64,000 bases of DNA. Origin: Litoditis marina (Eukaryota > Nematoda > Chromadorea > Rhabditida > Rhabditidae). The position numbers and the translations under genes were made by a program. Below are positions 25,101 to 37,456 of the stretch, in pieces. The notes under the pieces were generated by a model. It was not told the DNA's origin. It saw only the letters and a program-made list of their open reading frames with translations, and made no database searches. The stretch's first letter is position 1, and every line of letters starts with the position of its first letter. The DNA is taken from assembly GCA_964036275.1 (NCBI GenBank), contig OZ038440.1:1798001-1862000 (forward strand). Direction: 5' to 3'.

Positions 25101-28100
25101 GCGGTCACGACGAACACGTTATTACATGTTTGCAGGTAATATTTTCTTATTTTGATTTCTCTGACCTATAGACTATGTGAGTCTTGTTCTTGTTGCTATT
25201 TAGCATTTATTGTAGACGGCAAGTGTAACATGAATTGAGTTTTTTGAACTTGTTCAAAATTTCATCTTTCTTAGTTTCTTTCGATTTTAAATTCAACATT
25301 CGGCCATCCAACAATGTAATAATAAATACGGTGCTACTTTATTATGTTCACGCTCACGGCACGTCATGGCGGAATTTTCTCAGATGCATTTTTTGGTGGG
25401 AAGGAGTATTTTCCTGTATTGTGTGTTCTCAACCATTTTCTTACTCTCAGAGATCTATGTTTCGATCTTTCAGATCAACGATGATATGATTGTTACTGGT
25501 TCTGACGACAATACTCTGAAAGTATGGTGTATTTCGAAAGGATGTGTGAGTTTTATATTTTAGTATATCTTTATATTGTGTTATTATAATGAACAGTTTG
25601 AGCATGAGCTATGTGAAATAGTGAAATTTGAATTTATAATTTATTCCAGCTGCTTTTCTCGTTGGTTGGTCATTCTGGTGGCGTTTGGACGTCACAGCTG
25701 TCAACGGATGGACGATTCATTGTCAGCGGTTCAACTGACAGAACTGTAAAGGTGGGTGAACAAAGATACCTCGTGGAACGGAGAGAATGGATCAATCAGC
25801 AGTCAGCACCAGAGATTTCCTTTGAAATAGTTCGATTCTCAGAACTTCGATCAAACGTGAGGCGACTTTGTTGGTTTGTGAAAACCTCTCCTTCCACCTA
25901 GTTTTATAGTGCATTTTCGCAGATAAAGCACCTGATTCTCAATCAATTTTTGTGAACAACAAAGTCCCTCACATATGATTTTTGATGGTGATGGTGGTTC
26001 AGTTACCTCATGGGCCGGGCAAATTGGCAATAGATCAACCCTGGTAGTTTTATTTGGAGAGATTCTTCTGGGACAAAAGATGTTGTATGTTGTTATTCAC
26101 TCTTTGACTTTGTGCTTACAGGTCTGGAGTGCAACTGATGGCCAGGGAACCCTACTGCGCACTCTTGTTGGACACACTAGCACAGTCAGATGTATGAGCT
26201 TACATGGAAACATGTGAGTAATCAATATCATTTGTGTCTGCGATATAACTCGTCTGGGGCATTTGTATGCATTTGTCGTGTGTTGTCGACCTTGGAGTTG
26301 TTGAAAGTAGTAGCAGAGGTGTAGGTGGGAAAACACCCTTCTAACAGAACAGAATAGTTATAGATTAGGGTTGTTAATCGAGTTTGGCGAAAAATCGAGT
26401 TTTCGAGTTTTGAAAAATTTCGAGTTTTCGAGTTTACCCGTTTAGGAAATTTCGAGTTTTGGGAATTTTCGAGTTCGACTCGACTCGAAAATTTTTGAGT
26501 TTTTTCGAGTCGAGTTTTGAGTGTTTTTGGACCCAAAATGTTCATTTTTCAAGTTCGAAATTTAGATTTTCGAGTTTTTGAGTTTGGCGAAAAATCGAGT
26601 TGTCGAGTTTTGGAAAATTTCGAGTTCCGAGTTCGACTTGACTCAAAAATTTTCGAGTTTTTCGAGTTGAGTCGAGTTTCGAGTTCGACTTTAACAACCC
26701 TATTATAGATCCCGTAGGTAATGACCCAAAAAGCAACAAATTTCCAATTATTTTTGGATCAATGTATTGTATATTCTCGTTAATGAGTTTCAGTCTGGTG
26801 TCTGGTTCGCGGGACACAACCCTCCGTGCTTGGTGCATAGAAAGTGGTCGTTGTCTGCAGCAACTGCTAGGACATCAGGCGGCCGTGCGCTGTGTCCAGT
26901 TTGACGGGACGAGGGTCGTCTCGGGTGCATACGACTTCAGTGTCAAGGTATTTGGGCCAATTCCACAAGGAACCGGGTATTTCTTCAACTCTATCAGGGA
27001 ACCCTAACCGGGTTACCTGTTGACCCTTTTGTAGCCCATTTTTACAATGTATTTTGGGGAAATTGGGGGTTACCAAGTAGCTAACAAAAAGGTTAACCAG
27101 ATTGATGGTTAACTGCTAGCTTTAACGAAATACCGGGTTAAATAAAGAATTCGCCCGGTTTTTTTGTGAATGTAATTAGAGATCATACGTGAAATAGTTC
27201 CGAATCGAGGCGGGAAAAGTGACTATGGGTAGCCTCAAAAAAGTGACCATGTGGGACTCAAAAACACGAAATATTCTGTATTTTCACGTAGAATGCTCAA
27301 CAGTACCTCAGTACCCCCACAGAGCAGACTAGCAGAGGAGTAATATACTTTTCGAGCGGATTGGAAGAAGAATATAGTCATTATTTCTTACAACCCAACC
27401 AAAGTGTTCACAACACTTTTTTTCTTCACGACACACAACAACCCAATTTGAACAATTCGACACAACAACCCAATTTGACACTTCGCAAAGTGTCAAATTA
27501 GAAAATTCAAAAAAAACTTGCAAAAGAGAAAGCGTTTTCCGCAGTTTTCCTGCAGCAAGTAGTATCCGAAGTTGTTTTTCAACAAATTATGTTTGCTTCT
27601 TTTCATTCGAGCTAACGGCCTGTGTTTATGCATGTTCCGAACTATTTAGTATTTAGTTACGAACTATTACAGTATAAGATTTGTAATTTCTAGGTTTGGG
27701 ACCTCGAGTCTGGAAAGTGCTACTACACTCTTCATGGCCACTCTAACCGAGTCTACTCTCTTCTGGTGAGTCTATTCACGTCTTTTTTATTGTCGTTCAT
27801 CAAATTTCAAATATCATGCATATAAATTTTGAATAGCGTAATCATAATTTCATTACTACTAGACATACATACATAGCGAATTTGTGGTCCCCAAAGATTT
27901 ATTGAAAATCAGGTGTTTTATCTGAATGATTAAACTGAGAAACTGGTAGAGAAATGAGGTTTTTAACTTCAACAGTGACGTTCGACAAATGTTGAACTTG
28001 AGGTAATTTCAATATTTCAAATATCGGTTTTGAAGAAAAACGGGTGATTCAATAAACCATCCAACAAAGTCGCCCAACGTGAGCTACTAGAGCACCAATC

Positions 28101-29475
28101 GTGCACAATTCCTAGCTCTTTTCTCTCGTGAAACCTTTCAAACAGTTTGCAGCAGATGTCTTTATCTATCCTAAGTACTATAACTTCTATTGTTCAATTT
28201 TAGCTGGACGCGGAGCGAAATCTGGTGGTTTCTGGCAGTTTGGATACCTCGATTCGCGTGTGGGATATCTCTACCGGTACCTGTATCTGTGTGTTGAATG
28301 GACACACAAGTCTGACTTCCGGCATGCAGTTGAGGGGAGACATTCTCGTTTCCTGCAACGCGGACAGCACAGTAAGGGTGAGCAGTTTGAATATTCACTT
28401 TTGTCGTTCTTTTGTTCGTTGTAGGGCGACTTTGTGGGCTGTCTCATTATATCGGTCGTTTTTCTCACAACTTTCAACTACCTATTTTCAGAAATAGTCT
28501 GTTTACTGGGGAAAACCTAATAGCACTCTGTTTTCGTGTGGTTACCCAGGTGAAACACCTGATTTTTTTATACAATTTCTGTAAACAACAAAGTTGTCAC
28601 GTATGGAACACTTCTCTAATCTAATATAGTGGTATTCAACTGAACAACACTTGTTAATGTACAAGTGAGAAAAACTAAGGTTTTGTAAATGGTAATATAG
28701 GTTTATGTTTATGATAAGTTGTAAAATAACAGCAGTTAAGTGTTAAGATTTGCTGGAAAGTTGGGCTGTGGCATAATAAGGTCGCATGTGCAGGATGTGG
28801 AAATGGATTACTTTTTCGGTGACATCTTTTATTTGAAGGTATGGAACATCCGTACCGGGACGTGTGTTCATCGGTTGCATGGTCAGAATGGCCATTCGTC
28901 AGCAATTACTTCTCTTCAGTACATGGAGAATGGACTGGTGGCTACCAGTAGTGACGACGGGACTGTCAAGTTGTGGGATGTGGATAAGGGTAAGTGTTAT
29001 ATGTTGCAGAAGAAGTTTCCTGGAAATTTGCGGAAATTAAGCCGTTTTCAATTAAATCTGTTTTTCCACGATGAGATTGATGAGGCCGAGAAATGCAGAA
29101 ATAAGCCTCAAATTTGTTCAAGAAAAGCCCAGCACTGGGTGTTTACGTTTTTTATAGCGTGTCTCAATCGCGTGTCTTGCAAAGGAATTACATGAGTCAG
29201 AGCTATGCTACCTGTTCTCCGTAGAGTTTACATATCTTTGTCAGTTCTTTCCTATAACTTGCAATTTTGGTAGCTTTTGAGCTTTTTTTTTCATAAATTT
29301 CCTTGTTTCAGGTATTTTCCTTCGAGATCTGATTCGTCTGAATTCGGGAGGCAATGGTGGTTGTATCTGGAGATTGAAGGCAACTGAGAATCTGCTCGCC
29401 TGTGCAGTCGGATCCCGGAATGGTACCGAGGACACCAAGTTGATACTTGTCGACTTTGACTCTTCTTTTGCGTGA
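22104..29475 (+). CDS. sel-10: F-box/WD40 protein FBXW7 (SEL-10/CDC4/Archipelago orthologue), 15 exons, 601 aa
   Basis: Exons: 22104-22205, 22701-22783, 22980-23073, 23484-23618, 23859-24016, 24295-24414, 25003-25135, 25474-25545, 25650-25751, 26122-26213, 26794-26947, 27694-27765, 28204-28377, 28839-28989 and 29312-29475; all phases agree. FBXW7 is the substrate receptor of the SCF ubiquitin ligase. The F-box (about residues 127-175, [20 protein letters not shown]) binds Skp1, and the helix before it corresponds to the dimerisation region. Eight WD40 blades follow from about residue 265, recognised by [70 protein letters not shown] and [10 protein letters not shown], and the last exon has [13 protein letters not shown]. 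Phosphodegron-binding arginines are expected at the blade starts (GSRDTTLR, and the Arg of the S-G-S/T-D blades). It targets Notch, cyclin E and presenilin-pathway proteins in animals. Length matches the nematode form (about 590). Confidence 0.97.
24438..24763. repeat. MITE family 3 (AGGTGAAAAGTCA ends), copy A
   Basis: Ends read TAGGTGAAAGGTCACG on the left and CTTGACTTTTCACCT on the right. Inside, GGTTCCTTTTAGGCCCGCGA and a CTCACCCTTG segment match 40985-41273 in the opposite orientation. It lies in intron 6 of FBXW7. Confidence 0.7.
26367..26701. repeat. TCGAG-repeat MITE, long copy
   Basis: Bounded by AGGGTTGTT and AACAACCCT. The interior is a string of degenerate TTCGAGTTT units with a central unique piece (TTTTGGACCCAAAATGTTCA) also present in the copy at 31333-31780. 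It lies in intron 10 of FBXW7 and gives spurious Phe/Glu/Ser-rich ORFs on one strand and Arg/Asn/Ser/Lys-rich ORFs on the other. Confidence 0.8.
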
Positions 29476-30495
29476 CCACAAAGTTGTCAAACTATTATAA
29501 TAGTATACTTTCTGGAAGTTGAAGAAAAGGGCTCGATTCACAGATAGAGTATTCTAAGATAAGAACCCAAATTATGTTCGTGGATTTTTAGAGGTGAATC
29601 GAGAACTTTTCTGGTTTTTTTCTTTTATTTTTTATTACTTCAACTAACTACTCACTCATTTTTGTTCTTATATGTGTCCTGTGGTAGATTCACTATTTCT
29701 CTACGTGCCTACGAGCTTCTACTCTACAAAGTTTGTGATTAGGAAATGATGCGAGGTGTGAGGTTTCATCATTTTATCATATGCTTATCTGATACTGATA
29801 GTGAGTGACTCTTCATTTGTCGTTGAAACCATTTCATAATAAAAGATAACTACACTTTCATTTGGAGATAACGACACTTTTTTCCAAATGTTCCGGTTTA
29901 TTTGAGGCGTAAAACATAACAATCCACTTCTCTTTGATGCTAGTCATTTTTACTACTAACATGTCCTGTGAAAGAAATTATATTATCTAGTTAAATGTTT
30001 GGCATCCTTAGTAGTTCGTTCATTACAGTCATTCGCTGCCTTTTACTGTAGTTGTTGTATCAGCTTTACTTAGTATGGGGACTGGTGAATTTCTTTCAAG
30101 GTTGTCTGGGTCTTGTAGTTTGTGCTGTAAATATAGTATTTTTTGTTGTTTTCCTGGTATTAGTCTTGTGAAACTTGTCTTTCTCATGTGTGCTAATTGA
30201 TGTTCAAGTTGATATGTCCACACAGTAATAAAATTTATAGAGTTACCTTTGCATTTGCTCTCTCGTGTGGAAAACTTCCAATTCGTACCGCTCTTAATCT
30301 CAACCGGCGTGATGTAATATCGAAGTTTCTTTAAATGAAGCAACAATAGTGACATACTAATCATGAATTTGTTAATTTCATGTGTATGTCCTTTGCATGC
30401 TGTTTCGGAGCTCATCGTTAAAATTTCTACAACAGTTTACATATTCTACAAAAGTTAGACCTGGTTATTTGGAGCACCGTATAAAACCGTTAATA
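29476..30495. other. Intergenic region between FBXW7 and the CCA-adding enzyme gene
   Basis: A poly(A) signal AATAAA lies at 29838-29843. A 128-codon ORF on the minus strand (30029-30415) has no recognisable features and no splice context, and was not accepted. The rest is AT-rich and holds the promoter of the next gene. Confidence 0.5.
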
Positions 30496-33400
30496 ATGAA
30501 GCTTGACAGTCCAGAGTTCAGGTTTGTGTTTTTTATGTTGTTTTCTTGAAATTTGACCGGTTTTACCATACATATTCCGCCCAAAGTTCTTAGGAGGTTT
30601 GAGGGTACATCCTTCCCTGTAACCTTAACATCCATTATTTTAATGCTCTTTAGGGAGGTACATAACACGAATCTGCATTATTTATAGTGATGCATGCATA
30701 TGGACACTGTAAGTTGCAAAAGTTTTGAATCAGGTTGCAATATTAAATATTAGGCACATAGTTTCAATGGATTAGTTAAGTGTCGGAGAACCGAGCTTCC
30801 AGCAACTGTGACCACAAATTCACCTCTCTTTCCTTCCAGGCAGCTGTTTACGCCGCAAATGGTGAAGTTGGCTGACATGTTCAAGAGGAATAGCTATGAA
30901 CTGAGGTTAGTTTTCTTTGGTAAATTTGCAGTTCTATCACTTCTGAAGAATCGATGCCTAGTTCGGAACCGGACTACTCGGACAATTCCCAGCCAGTTGG
31001 CCAGCCACTGTTGCCTCGACGAGAGAGTGTGCAGGTCAGAGAGACGCAGACTATCTGCGGTCTCCTTGAACTTCATGCGTTTTCGCTTTGGTGGCTTATC
31101 AATCGGAAAAAAAATCGGCGGCACAAATGTTTCTGACTAATACTTAGAATAAGCGTCGTTGCAAAACAATGAATTACTGTTTATACAGCGTGGCTGTGGC
31201 TGTCATAGATATTGATTTTTTCCTCTCGCCATCTGACTCTCCGGCGGCCGCACGCTTTCTAGATTCGTTGCGTTACAGTTTCGACCAAACGCAAATGTGT
31301 AATTAAAAGACCATGGTCTGGGTATAGCAATTAGGGTTGTTAATCGAGTTCAAAATTTCGAGTTTTCGAGTTTTGGGAAATTTCGAGTTTTCGAGTTCTG
31401 GGAAATTTCGAGTTTTCGAGTTTGGAAAAATTTCGAGTTTTCGAGTTTTGGGAAATTTCGAGTTTTCGAGTTCGACTCGACTCGAAAATTTTCGAGTTTT
31501 TTCGAGTCGAATCGAGTGTTTTTGGACCCAAAAGATACATTTTTCGAGTCCGAAATTTTGATTTTCGAGTTTTCGCGTTCAAAATTTCGAGTTTTCGAGT
31601 TTGGCGAAAAATCGAGTTTTCGAGTCTTCGAGTTTTGGAAAATTTCGAATTTTCGAGTTGTCGCGTTTTGGAAAATTTCGAGTTTTCGAGTTTTGAGAAA
31701 TTTCGAGTTTCGAGTTCGACTCAACTCGAAAATTTTCGAGTTTTTTCGAGTCGAGTTTCGAGTTCGACTTGAACAACCCTAATAGCAATGATGATGATGG
31801 TGTTGCAGGATTGCAGGAGGGGCGGTCCGGGATCTTCTGATGGGAAAGCTGCCAGCCGATGTTGATTTCGCCAGTACTGCCACACCGACAGAAATGAAGG
31901 TAATTCCTCTATGACAAAAAGGACTGAAATGCCGATCTCTTATTACTCACTCTTTTCAAAAACACTTTCTAGGAAGGTGGCATTTAATAGATTCAAAAAT
32001 TGTGTCTTTTGTAGGAGTTGTTCGAGCGAGAACAAATTCGCATGCTGCACAAACGAGGGGAGGAACATGGTACAATCACATGTCGAATTGATGAAGCTGA
32101 GAACTTTGAAATCACAACATTGCGGTATGATATAATATAGTGTAAAGGTCTATTTTGTATAGGTGTGCAGGTACTGGGGATACACCTAGGGCACCCATGA
32201 AAGTTTTGTAGACAAAGTTCGTTGAAAAATGAGTTTCGGGTGAACGAGTTTCAAAATTTAAAAATCCACCGGAAGATAAACAGAAAGAAACGGTACTTTG
32301 TATAAGAAATGGGGTTATCGCGAGGACCGTGTAGCTTAGCAATCTATGGTTCTTACTTGCACTTAAGTATTTGTGTTAGCATCCCTGATAGAACAAATAG
32401 TACCTAGTCCGGGGTATCACTCGTTTTATCTATACTCTGTTTCACCATTCGATGTACTTCTACAGTAATCCGTAAAATATGCAGGAGGCCTTTTTTAATG
32501 AATTATTCAATGTACTGGTTCCAAACTTTCAGAGTAAAGGTGCAGAAGACCCTACCGGAATTTGAAGAAAATCTAAAAAGGCGAACATACCAAACTTTGA
32601 CCCGGGAGTTTGAGCGGATTACTGTAGAGGGTTATAAGTAGGTGGAACAAACATATATCCTTTCCTGTTTAGGATAGATGTTCTTTGTGACGGTCGTCGT
32701 GCAGAGGTGCAGTATACAACCGACTGGCAATTGGACGCAAATAGAAGAGATCTCACCATTAATTCGCTTTTTCTTGGTGAGAAAACTACTGTGTGTCCTG
32801 GCTGTCTTCAATTGCAGAATTTTTCCAACAAATGTATTTCAATTTTGTTCACAGACCTGTTCATAACGTAAATTTCTATATTTGCCACATTTTTTGGAAG
32901 CAGTGTTTGGTGTCTTCAGGTTTATGGTTCAATTTCTAGAGAATGGTCATTCAATTCTTGTTTACATTGAAACTGGGTTGTATTGAAATTCTGGTATCTG
33001 TCAGATTTGGAGGGAAATGTTGTCGACTATTTTGGTGGAATTGCCGACATCGAGAGGCGGCGGGTGGCGTTTGTAGGAGATGCTGCCAAACGTATTCAAG
33101 AAGACTATCTACGCATATTGAGGTGACATTTTTTCATTGTTTCCCTTACTGCCAGGACCTTTTTTCCTAGTTTTTTTTTTAACGACTATTTGTTTTTTTT
33201 TTTGGTAATAATAGTTGTAAGTTATTTGGTTTTCAGGTATTTCCGATTTTTCGGTCGGATTTCAAATACTGAAGAACACGAGGAAGCCACGCTAGAGGCA
33301 ATTCGAGTGAATAAAGATGGTCTCAAGGTAAGTGTTGTATTTTTTTTTTGAGATGAAAAAGCAGAAAACTGCCAATCGACCAATAGCAAAAAACTTTTTT

Positions 33401-36400
33401 TTTTTGAAAAGAGATCTCAGATGTATGTGCTTATTCAGCTTTGTACAACTTATTGCTTTTTCAGATCTAGTTTTCTGAATATCGCGCATATTTTATCGTG
33501 GTTCACAAGTTTTAATTCAGGGAATCAGTGCGGAACGAATTTGGACGGAGCTGAAGAAAATTGTAGTCGGAACAATGGCTCCCCACGTAAGTTATTGTTA
33601 ACCTTTTAGTTTTTTTGAACACGTTCAGTTGAGGGTGAAAACCCTACTAGGGCTGGCTGCGGTGAAAATATCTTCTGACAGCCTGCTAGGAGAGAGGGTG
33701 TTATGAAGGCTAGAAAGTGTTGAAGTCCGACTTTTGCGCTTTCATGCAATGTGAACCCAGGAGAAACCCCGAAGTGTAGTCTTATGAAATGGTACTACTC
33801 CCGCATAATTTTTTGGTAATTCTGTAGTAAATTATAAATTTTTAGCAATGACCTAGTAAAATAAAGTATCATGGTAAAATCGTAGGAATTGGAAGTAGTG
33901 CGAACCATTTGTGCTACTTAGTTAGTGTGAATCTCACATGGAATTTTACAGGTTATGCGTTGTATGTTGGAAGGATGTCAGTTGAACGAGTACCTTGGGC
34001 TTCCCCCGACTTGTAACTTGGACAGATTCGAAAAGGTACAAATGTTTTACATTTTAGTTTTCTGTTACGGTTGTTTGGTTTGGAATCTTAATCCATGTCG
34101 CTTGCAGTATCTCAGCTTGTTTGTGCTGTCAGGTATTGCTTTGGGCCGTTAAAGCTATTGTACTAACTGTCAAAAAAAACTCATGGACTTAATTTTTCAG
34201 ATAACAGTTTTGAGAATGTTTTTTTAGATTTCTGGTCTTAGTTAACTCATAGAGAATGTGTTTTTCAGGTATTCAATCGATTTTCTCCGAAGTTGGAGCC
34301 TATGACAATGGTAGCATGTCTATGTGAAGAAACAGAGCAGTTGGCATCCTTTCATCGCAAGACCAAGGTTTGTATTGTAAACAACTCGATTATCCCAAAT
34401 TTGTGCTGCCCAAGCCTAATGATCACCTCTAAATAATTACCCATTTGCAACGATCAGTGAAGTAAAGCCTGTACTGGCCACCCTCCCACTAGGGTTGTTA
34501 TCGAGTTCAAAACTTCGAGAAGGGGAGTTTAAAGAAGGACGATTATGTGGACCAATCCCGTTACATCGGTCCTTTAAACTGCGATTGAAAAATATATTGC
34601 GGTTTAAAGGACTGAAGCGTTGCGATTGGACCACATAATCGTCCTTCTTTAATTTCGATCAAATAGTTCCACCAACATTGTCTTGCTACCAGCCGGTTTC
34701 CATCATGATATCTTCTAATTAGAATACAGTACAGCACAGTTGTACATTTTTGAATAACCGACAAATTTAAAGATTCATGTGTTGAGGGAAAAGTTTCAGT
34801 TGTCCAACTTGGAGCGAACTCTCGGCGAGTTTGTCATCAGCCACCGAGCAGAAGCTGAGAAGAAGCTCACAGACGTCAGTTGGTGGAAAGCGTTGTTGGT
34901 TGACCTGGAAGTACAGCCAGGACAGGGAAAGGGTTGGTCGCGTTCTTCATTCAAATCATGAACAAAATAATTATAGTAGTTGAAGGGTTCAATTATACCA
35001 TAGGTTCAATGCAACTGAGATGAATGTGCGAAACCTGAAAATGAAGAAAAAGCTTCTAGCATACCCTAAATGCCTCAGAGTCGGGACTTTTTCAAACAGG
35101 GGGTTTTGCCCCCCCCCCCCCCCTCCGCCAAAATATAAGGGGGTTTTGCCCTTAATTTAGAAAATCGCTAAATCTGAATTTGAGGGGGGGGGTTTGCCCA
35201 AATCTTCGGACCAAAAACAGGGGGTTTTTTTCTCAAAACGCTGAGCATTTAGGGTATGGCTTCTAGAAATGAGCATGCGTTCCAGAAAAGGGCCAAAAAT
35301 GAGCATATGTCAGCACCATTTTGACTAGGTATTTTACCTCTATGAATTATACATTTAGTTTGCACTAGCTAATACTTTTACCCAAAGCGTTTCTCTTTGT
35401 TTTTATGAAAGAACATTTGCAGATCCGCAAAAGCTGTCTGGTCTGGATCGGGTTACTCAACTTGCGATGAGCGTCTGTCTGGAAGATTCGATGATTGATG
35501 AACTATCTCAATGGACTCTTCCACAGTTTGACATTAAAGGTAATGATTTCCTGGCAATCATTAGACGTTTCCAGAGTAGCAATAGTTACGTGAATGTGAA
35601 ATATGTGGTTTGCTTCATTGGTTACGATCGTTTTTGTGTCAGGAAAAGAATGATGGTGTCCATTTTAGGAAACGAATAGTAGGTTCATTCATACTTCATC
35701 GTTTCTCTCAGCTATTTATGTTCTAAACATTCCAAATTATGTTGGCGTTGGTCCAGAAAATGTATTGTTCCATTTCAGGTCACGATCTCATGACGGTTGG
35801 CGTTAAAAATGGACCAAAGATGAGAAATACATTATTGTACCTTTATGATCTATGGAAGAAGGTAGTGAAATATATTTTCCTTTATACTCGTATGTTTCGA
35901 GAGCTTTAACTAGGAGTTAATTACTACAAACCAATAATGAATCATGATGGTGTTGGTGATCAAATCAAATCAAATCAAATCAAATATTTACACAGTGTGT
36001 AATATCGGAACAAAAGTTTGAAATGCGAAAGGTTGCCAAAAAAGAGAATGGTGAAATGAACATAAAAGAAAAAGACATAATAATATTGTATACAATCTAT
36101 ACTAAAGCGACTGTTCTGACAAATGTTCTCACTTAGCTACCGTATCAATACCACAACCGCTGGGCTGTATTTCGAGACAGCATATGTTTGTTGATTTGAA
36201 AAGGTATGTCTTCACTGGAAATGCCTAAAATAATACTACTTTCCCCTAACTCTTTCAGAGCTGATATGTGTTTGTAGTTTACACCTAAGTTTATCAGATC
36301 TAATATATGTTTATAGTTACTACCTGATGAAATAATTCGATGATTATTTTCATCTTTCCTTGAAATGACCAGGTGGTGATCCTTGCAGGAACCGCAAATA

Positions 36401-37051
36401 TTTACATATTATTAATTTAATGTGGATATGTGTTAGTTTTAACTATTCGATCGCCGTATATGATCGCAAGGATGATATAGGGTTTGCTCTTACCAAAGCA
36501 AGCATATACGGTGCATGTTGGGCGAATTCACTCGAGAACCGAGTCCTTCCCGAACCGAACCGCGAACCGGTCACTCGAGAACCGAACCAAACCGAGTGAA
36601 CCGACCGAACCGACATTCTGAATCGACTGGTTCTCCAGGGAAACGTTTGAACCGGACCGACATTAATCATTATTTAAACAAACAAATCGTATACAAGGGG
36701 AAATTAGTGGATTCCCTCTCATATTGCCTTGTATACGATCCGGTTCGGTCGGTTCGGTTCGGTTCTCCAGTGACCGGTTCGGTTCGGGAAGGACCCGGTT
36801 CTCCAGTGAATCGGCCTGCATGTTGCCCTATGCAGTTGTGTTTGTAGTTTGATCCCGTTACTTTTCGTTCGAAATTCGTAGATTATGGGGCGTTTTAAGA
36901 TCAAACTACAATTTTTTTTGTCACTCCCCATATTTTTGTTTTTCAGGGTGATTACAAAGTATCGCGGGAAGACCTACTTGCGCATGCTAACGATTCCGAG
37001 ATTCCGGAACCACCTCAGGGTCAGAAACGGAAACGACAGCAGAGCAAATGA
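30496..37051 (+). CDS. trnt1: CCA tRNA nucleotidyltransferase (TRNT1 orthologue), 14 exons, 430 aa
   Basis: Exons: 30496-30521, 30840-30905, 31809-31899, 32015-32124, 32673-32776, 33005-33122, 33237-33327, 33521-33586, 33952-34035, 34269-34367, 34800-34932, 35423-35539, 35779-35861 and 36947-37051, all in phase. It adds or repairs the 3' CCA of tRNAs in cytosol and mitochondria. The class II nucleotidyltransferase core is intact: GGAVRDLL (34-41) and DVDF (48-51) with the metal-binding aspartates, [10 protein letters not shown], then [11 protein letters not shown] and the [12 protein letters not shown] region, and the GISAERIW motif of the neck. The C-terminus is Lys/Arg/Gln-rich. Length is close to human TRNT1 (434). 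The first exon (MKLDSPEF) aligns with the cytosolic start of the vertebrate enzyme; a mitochondrial presequence would need an upstream start, which I did not find. The introns hold several MITEs. Confidence 0.97.
31333..31780. repeat. TCGAG-repeat MITE, longest copy
   Basis: Bounded by AGGGTTGTT and AACAACCCT. About 30 TTCGAGTTT-like units flank a core TTTTTGGACCCAAAAGATAC. It lies in intron 2 of the CCA-adding enzyme gene. The unit number differs from the copy at 26367-26701. Confidence 0.82.
32439..32652. repeat. MITE family 4 (CTACAGTAATCCG ends), copy A
   Basis: Inverted terminal repeats of about 35-40 bases with the core CTACAGTAATCCG on the left and CGGATTACTGTAG on the right. The interior has TTTGAAGAAAATC and shares long stretches with 37457-37710. 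It lies in intron 4 of the CCA-adding enzyme gene and ends 20 bases before the next exon. Confidence 0.72.
34491..34528. repeat. Truncated TCGAG-repeat MITE, interrupted by MITE family 2
   Basis: Starts with AGGGTTGTT and ATCGAGTTC, then is broken after about 38 bases at the left end of the TTAA-ended MITE. No AACAACCCT end follows, so the rest is lost. It lies in intron 10 of the CCA-adding enzyme gene. Confidence 0.5.
34529..34652. repeat. MITE family 2 (TTAA-ended), copy B
   Basis: A 124-bp near-perfect inverted repeat beginning TTAAAGAAGGACGATTATGT and ending with its complement. It differs from the copy at 5634-5758 at only a few positions. The low divergence suggests recent activity in this genome. 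Confidence 0.8.
35098..35230. repeat. C-run/G-run array
   Basis: Contains a run of about 17 C at 35108-35124, GGGGGTTTTGCCC repeated nearby, and GAGGGGGGGG at about 35181. The units GGGGGTTTT(G/T) occur three times. It lies in an intron of the CCA-adding enzyme gene. Confidence 0.6.
36519..36823. repeat. Long inverted repeat with GGTTCGG units
   Basis: The left arm (about 36519-36625) is rich in ACCGAACCG and the right arm (about 36738-36823) in CGGTTCGGT; the two arms are complementary over some 90 bases with a loop of about 110 bases. The loop has its own inverted segment (CGTATACAAGG and CCTTGTATACG). It lies in the last intron of the CCA-adding enzyme gene. Probably a palindromic MITE. 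Confidence 0.75.
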
Positions 37052-37104
37052 TTATATTGAGCAGTTGTTTTATAACGTATTAGACCTTCACGACTCTATC
37101 AGAA

Positions 37105-37110
37105 AATAAA
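37105..37110 (+). terminator. Poly(A) signal of the CCA-adding enzyme gene
   Basis: AATAAA 54 bases after the stop codon at 37049-37051. Confidence 0.55.
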
Positions 37111-37456
37111 TCATATTTTTCTTCGTTTTTCTTTATAAATCTAGGTTTTCATTTTGCTGTGTTGATCTCTTTTTCATAGACAAAAAACATTAATCGCAGC
37201 AATAATTCTTATTCATTGAAGAAAAATCGCATTCCTTGTCCGACTGCGTGATAAATATATTTTATATAGTTTTCGTTTAACTATTGTTCTGTGTATTTGT
37301 TGGGAACATGTAAAAGTGCGAATTGAGGGTCGATTCTATGAAATAGCACAAAGCTTAGAAGTATCTCGATCGTTCGGAGAAGTAAACAACTGTAGAAAAG
37401 CCAATGTGTACATTTCTGCTCCCATTTTCATGATAACCGTGCGGTTAGGTACTCCG

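Noticed and set aside
31350..31724. 124-codon minus-strand and 116-codon plus-strand ORFs with RKLE/NSKTRNF and [11 protein letters not shown] repeats
   Set aside because: They are translations of the TTCGAG unit array of a MITE; the same artefacts appear at 26228-26838.
36515..36847. 110-codon ORF with PNRTEPRTG-like repeats
   Set aside because: Lies entirely in the GGTTCGG palindrome of an intron of the CCA-adding enzyme gene.
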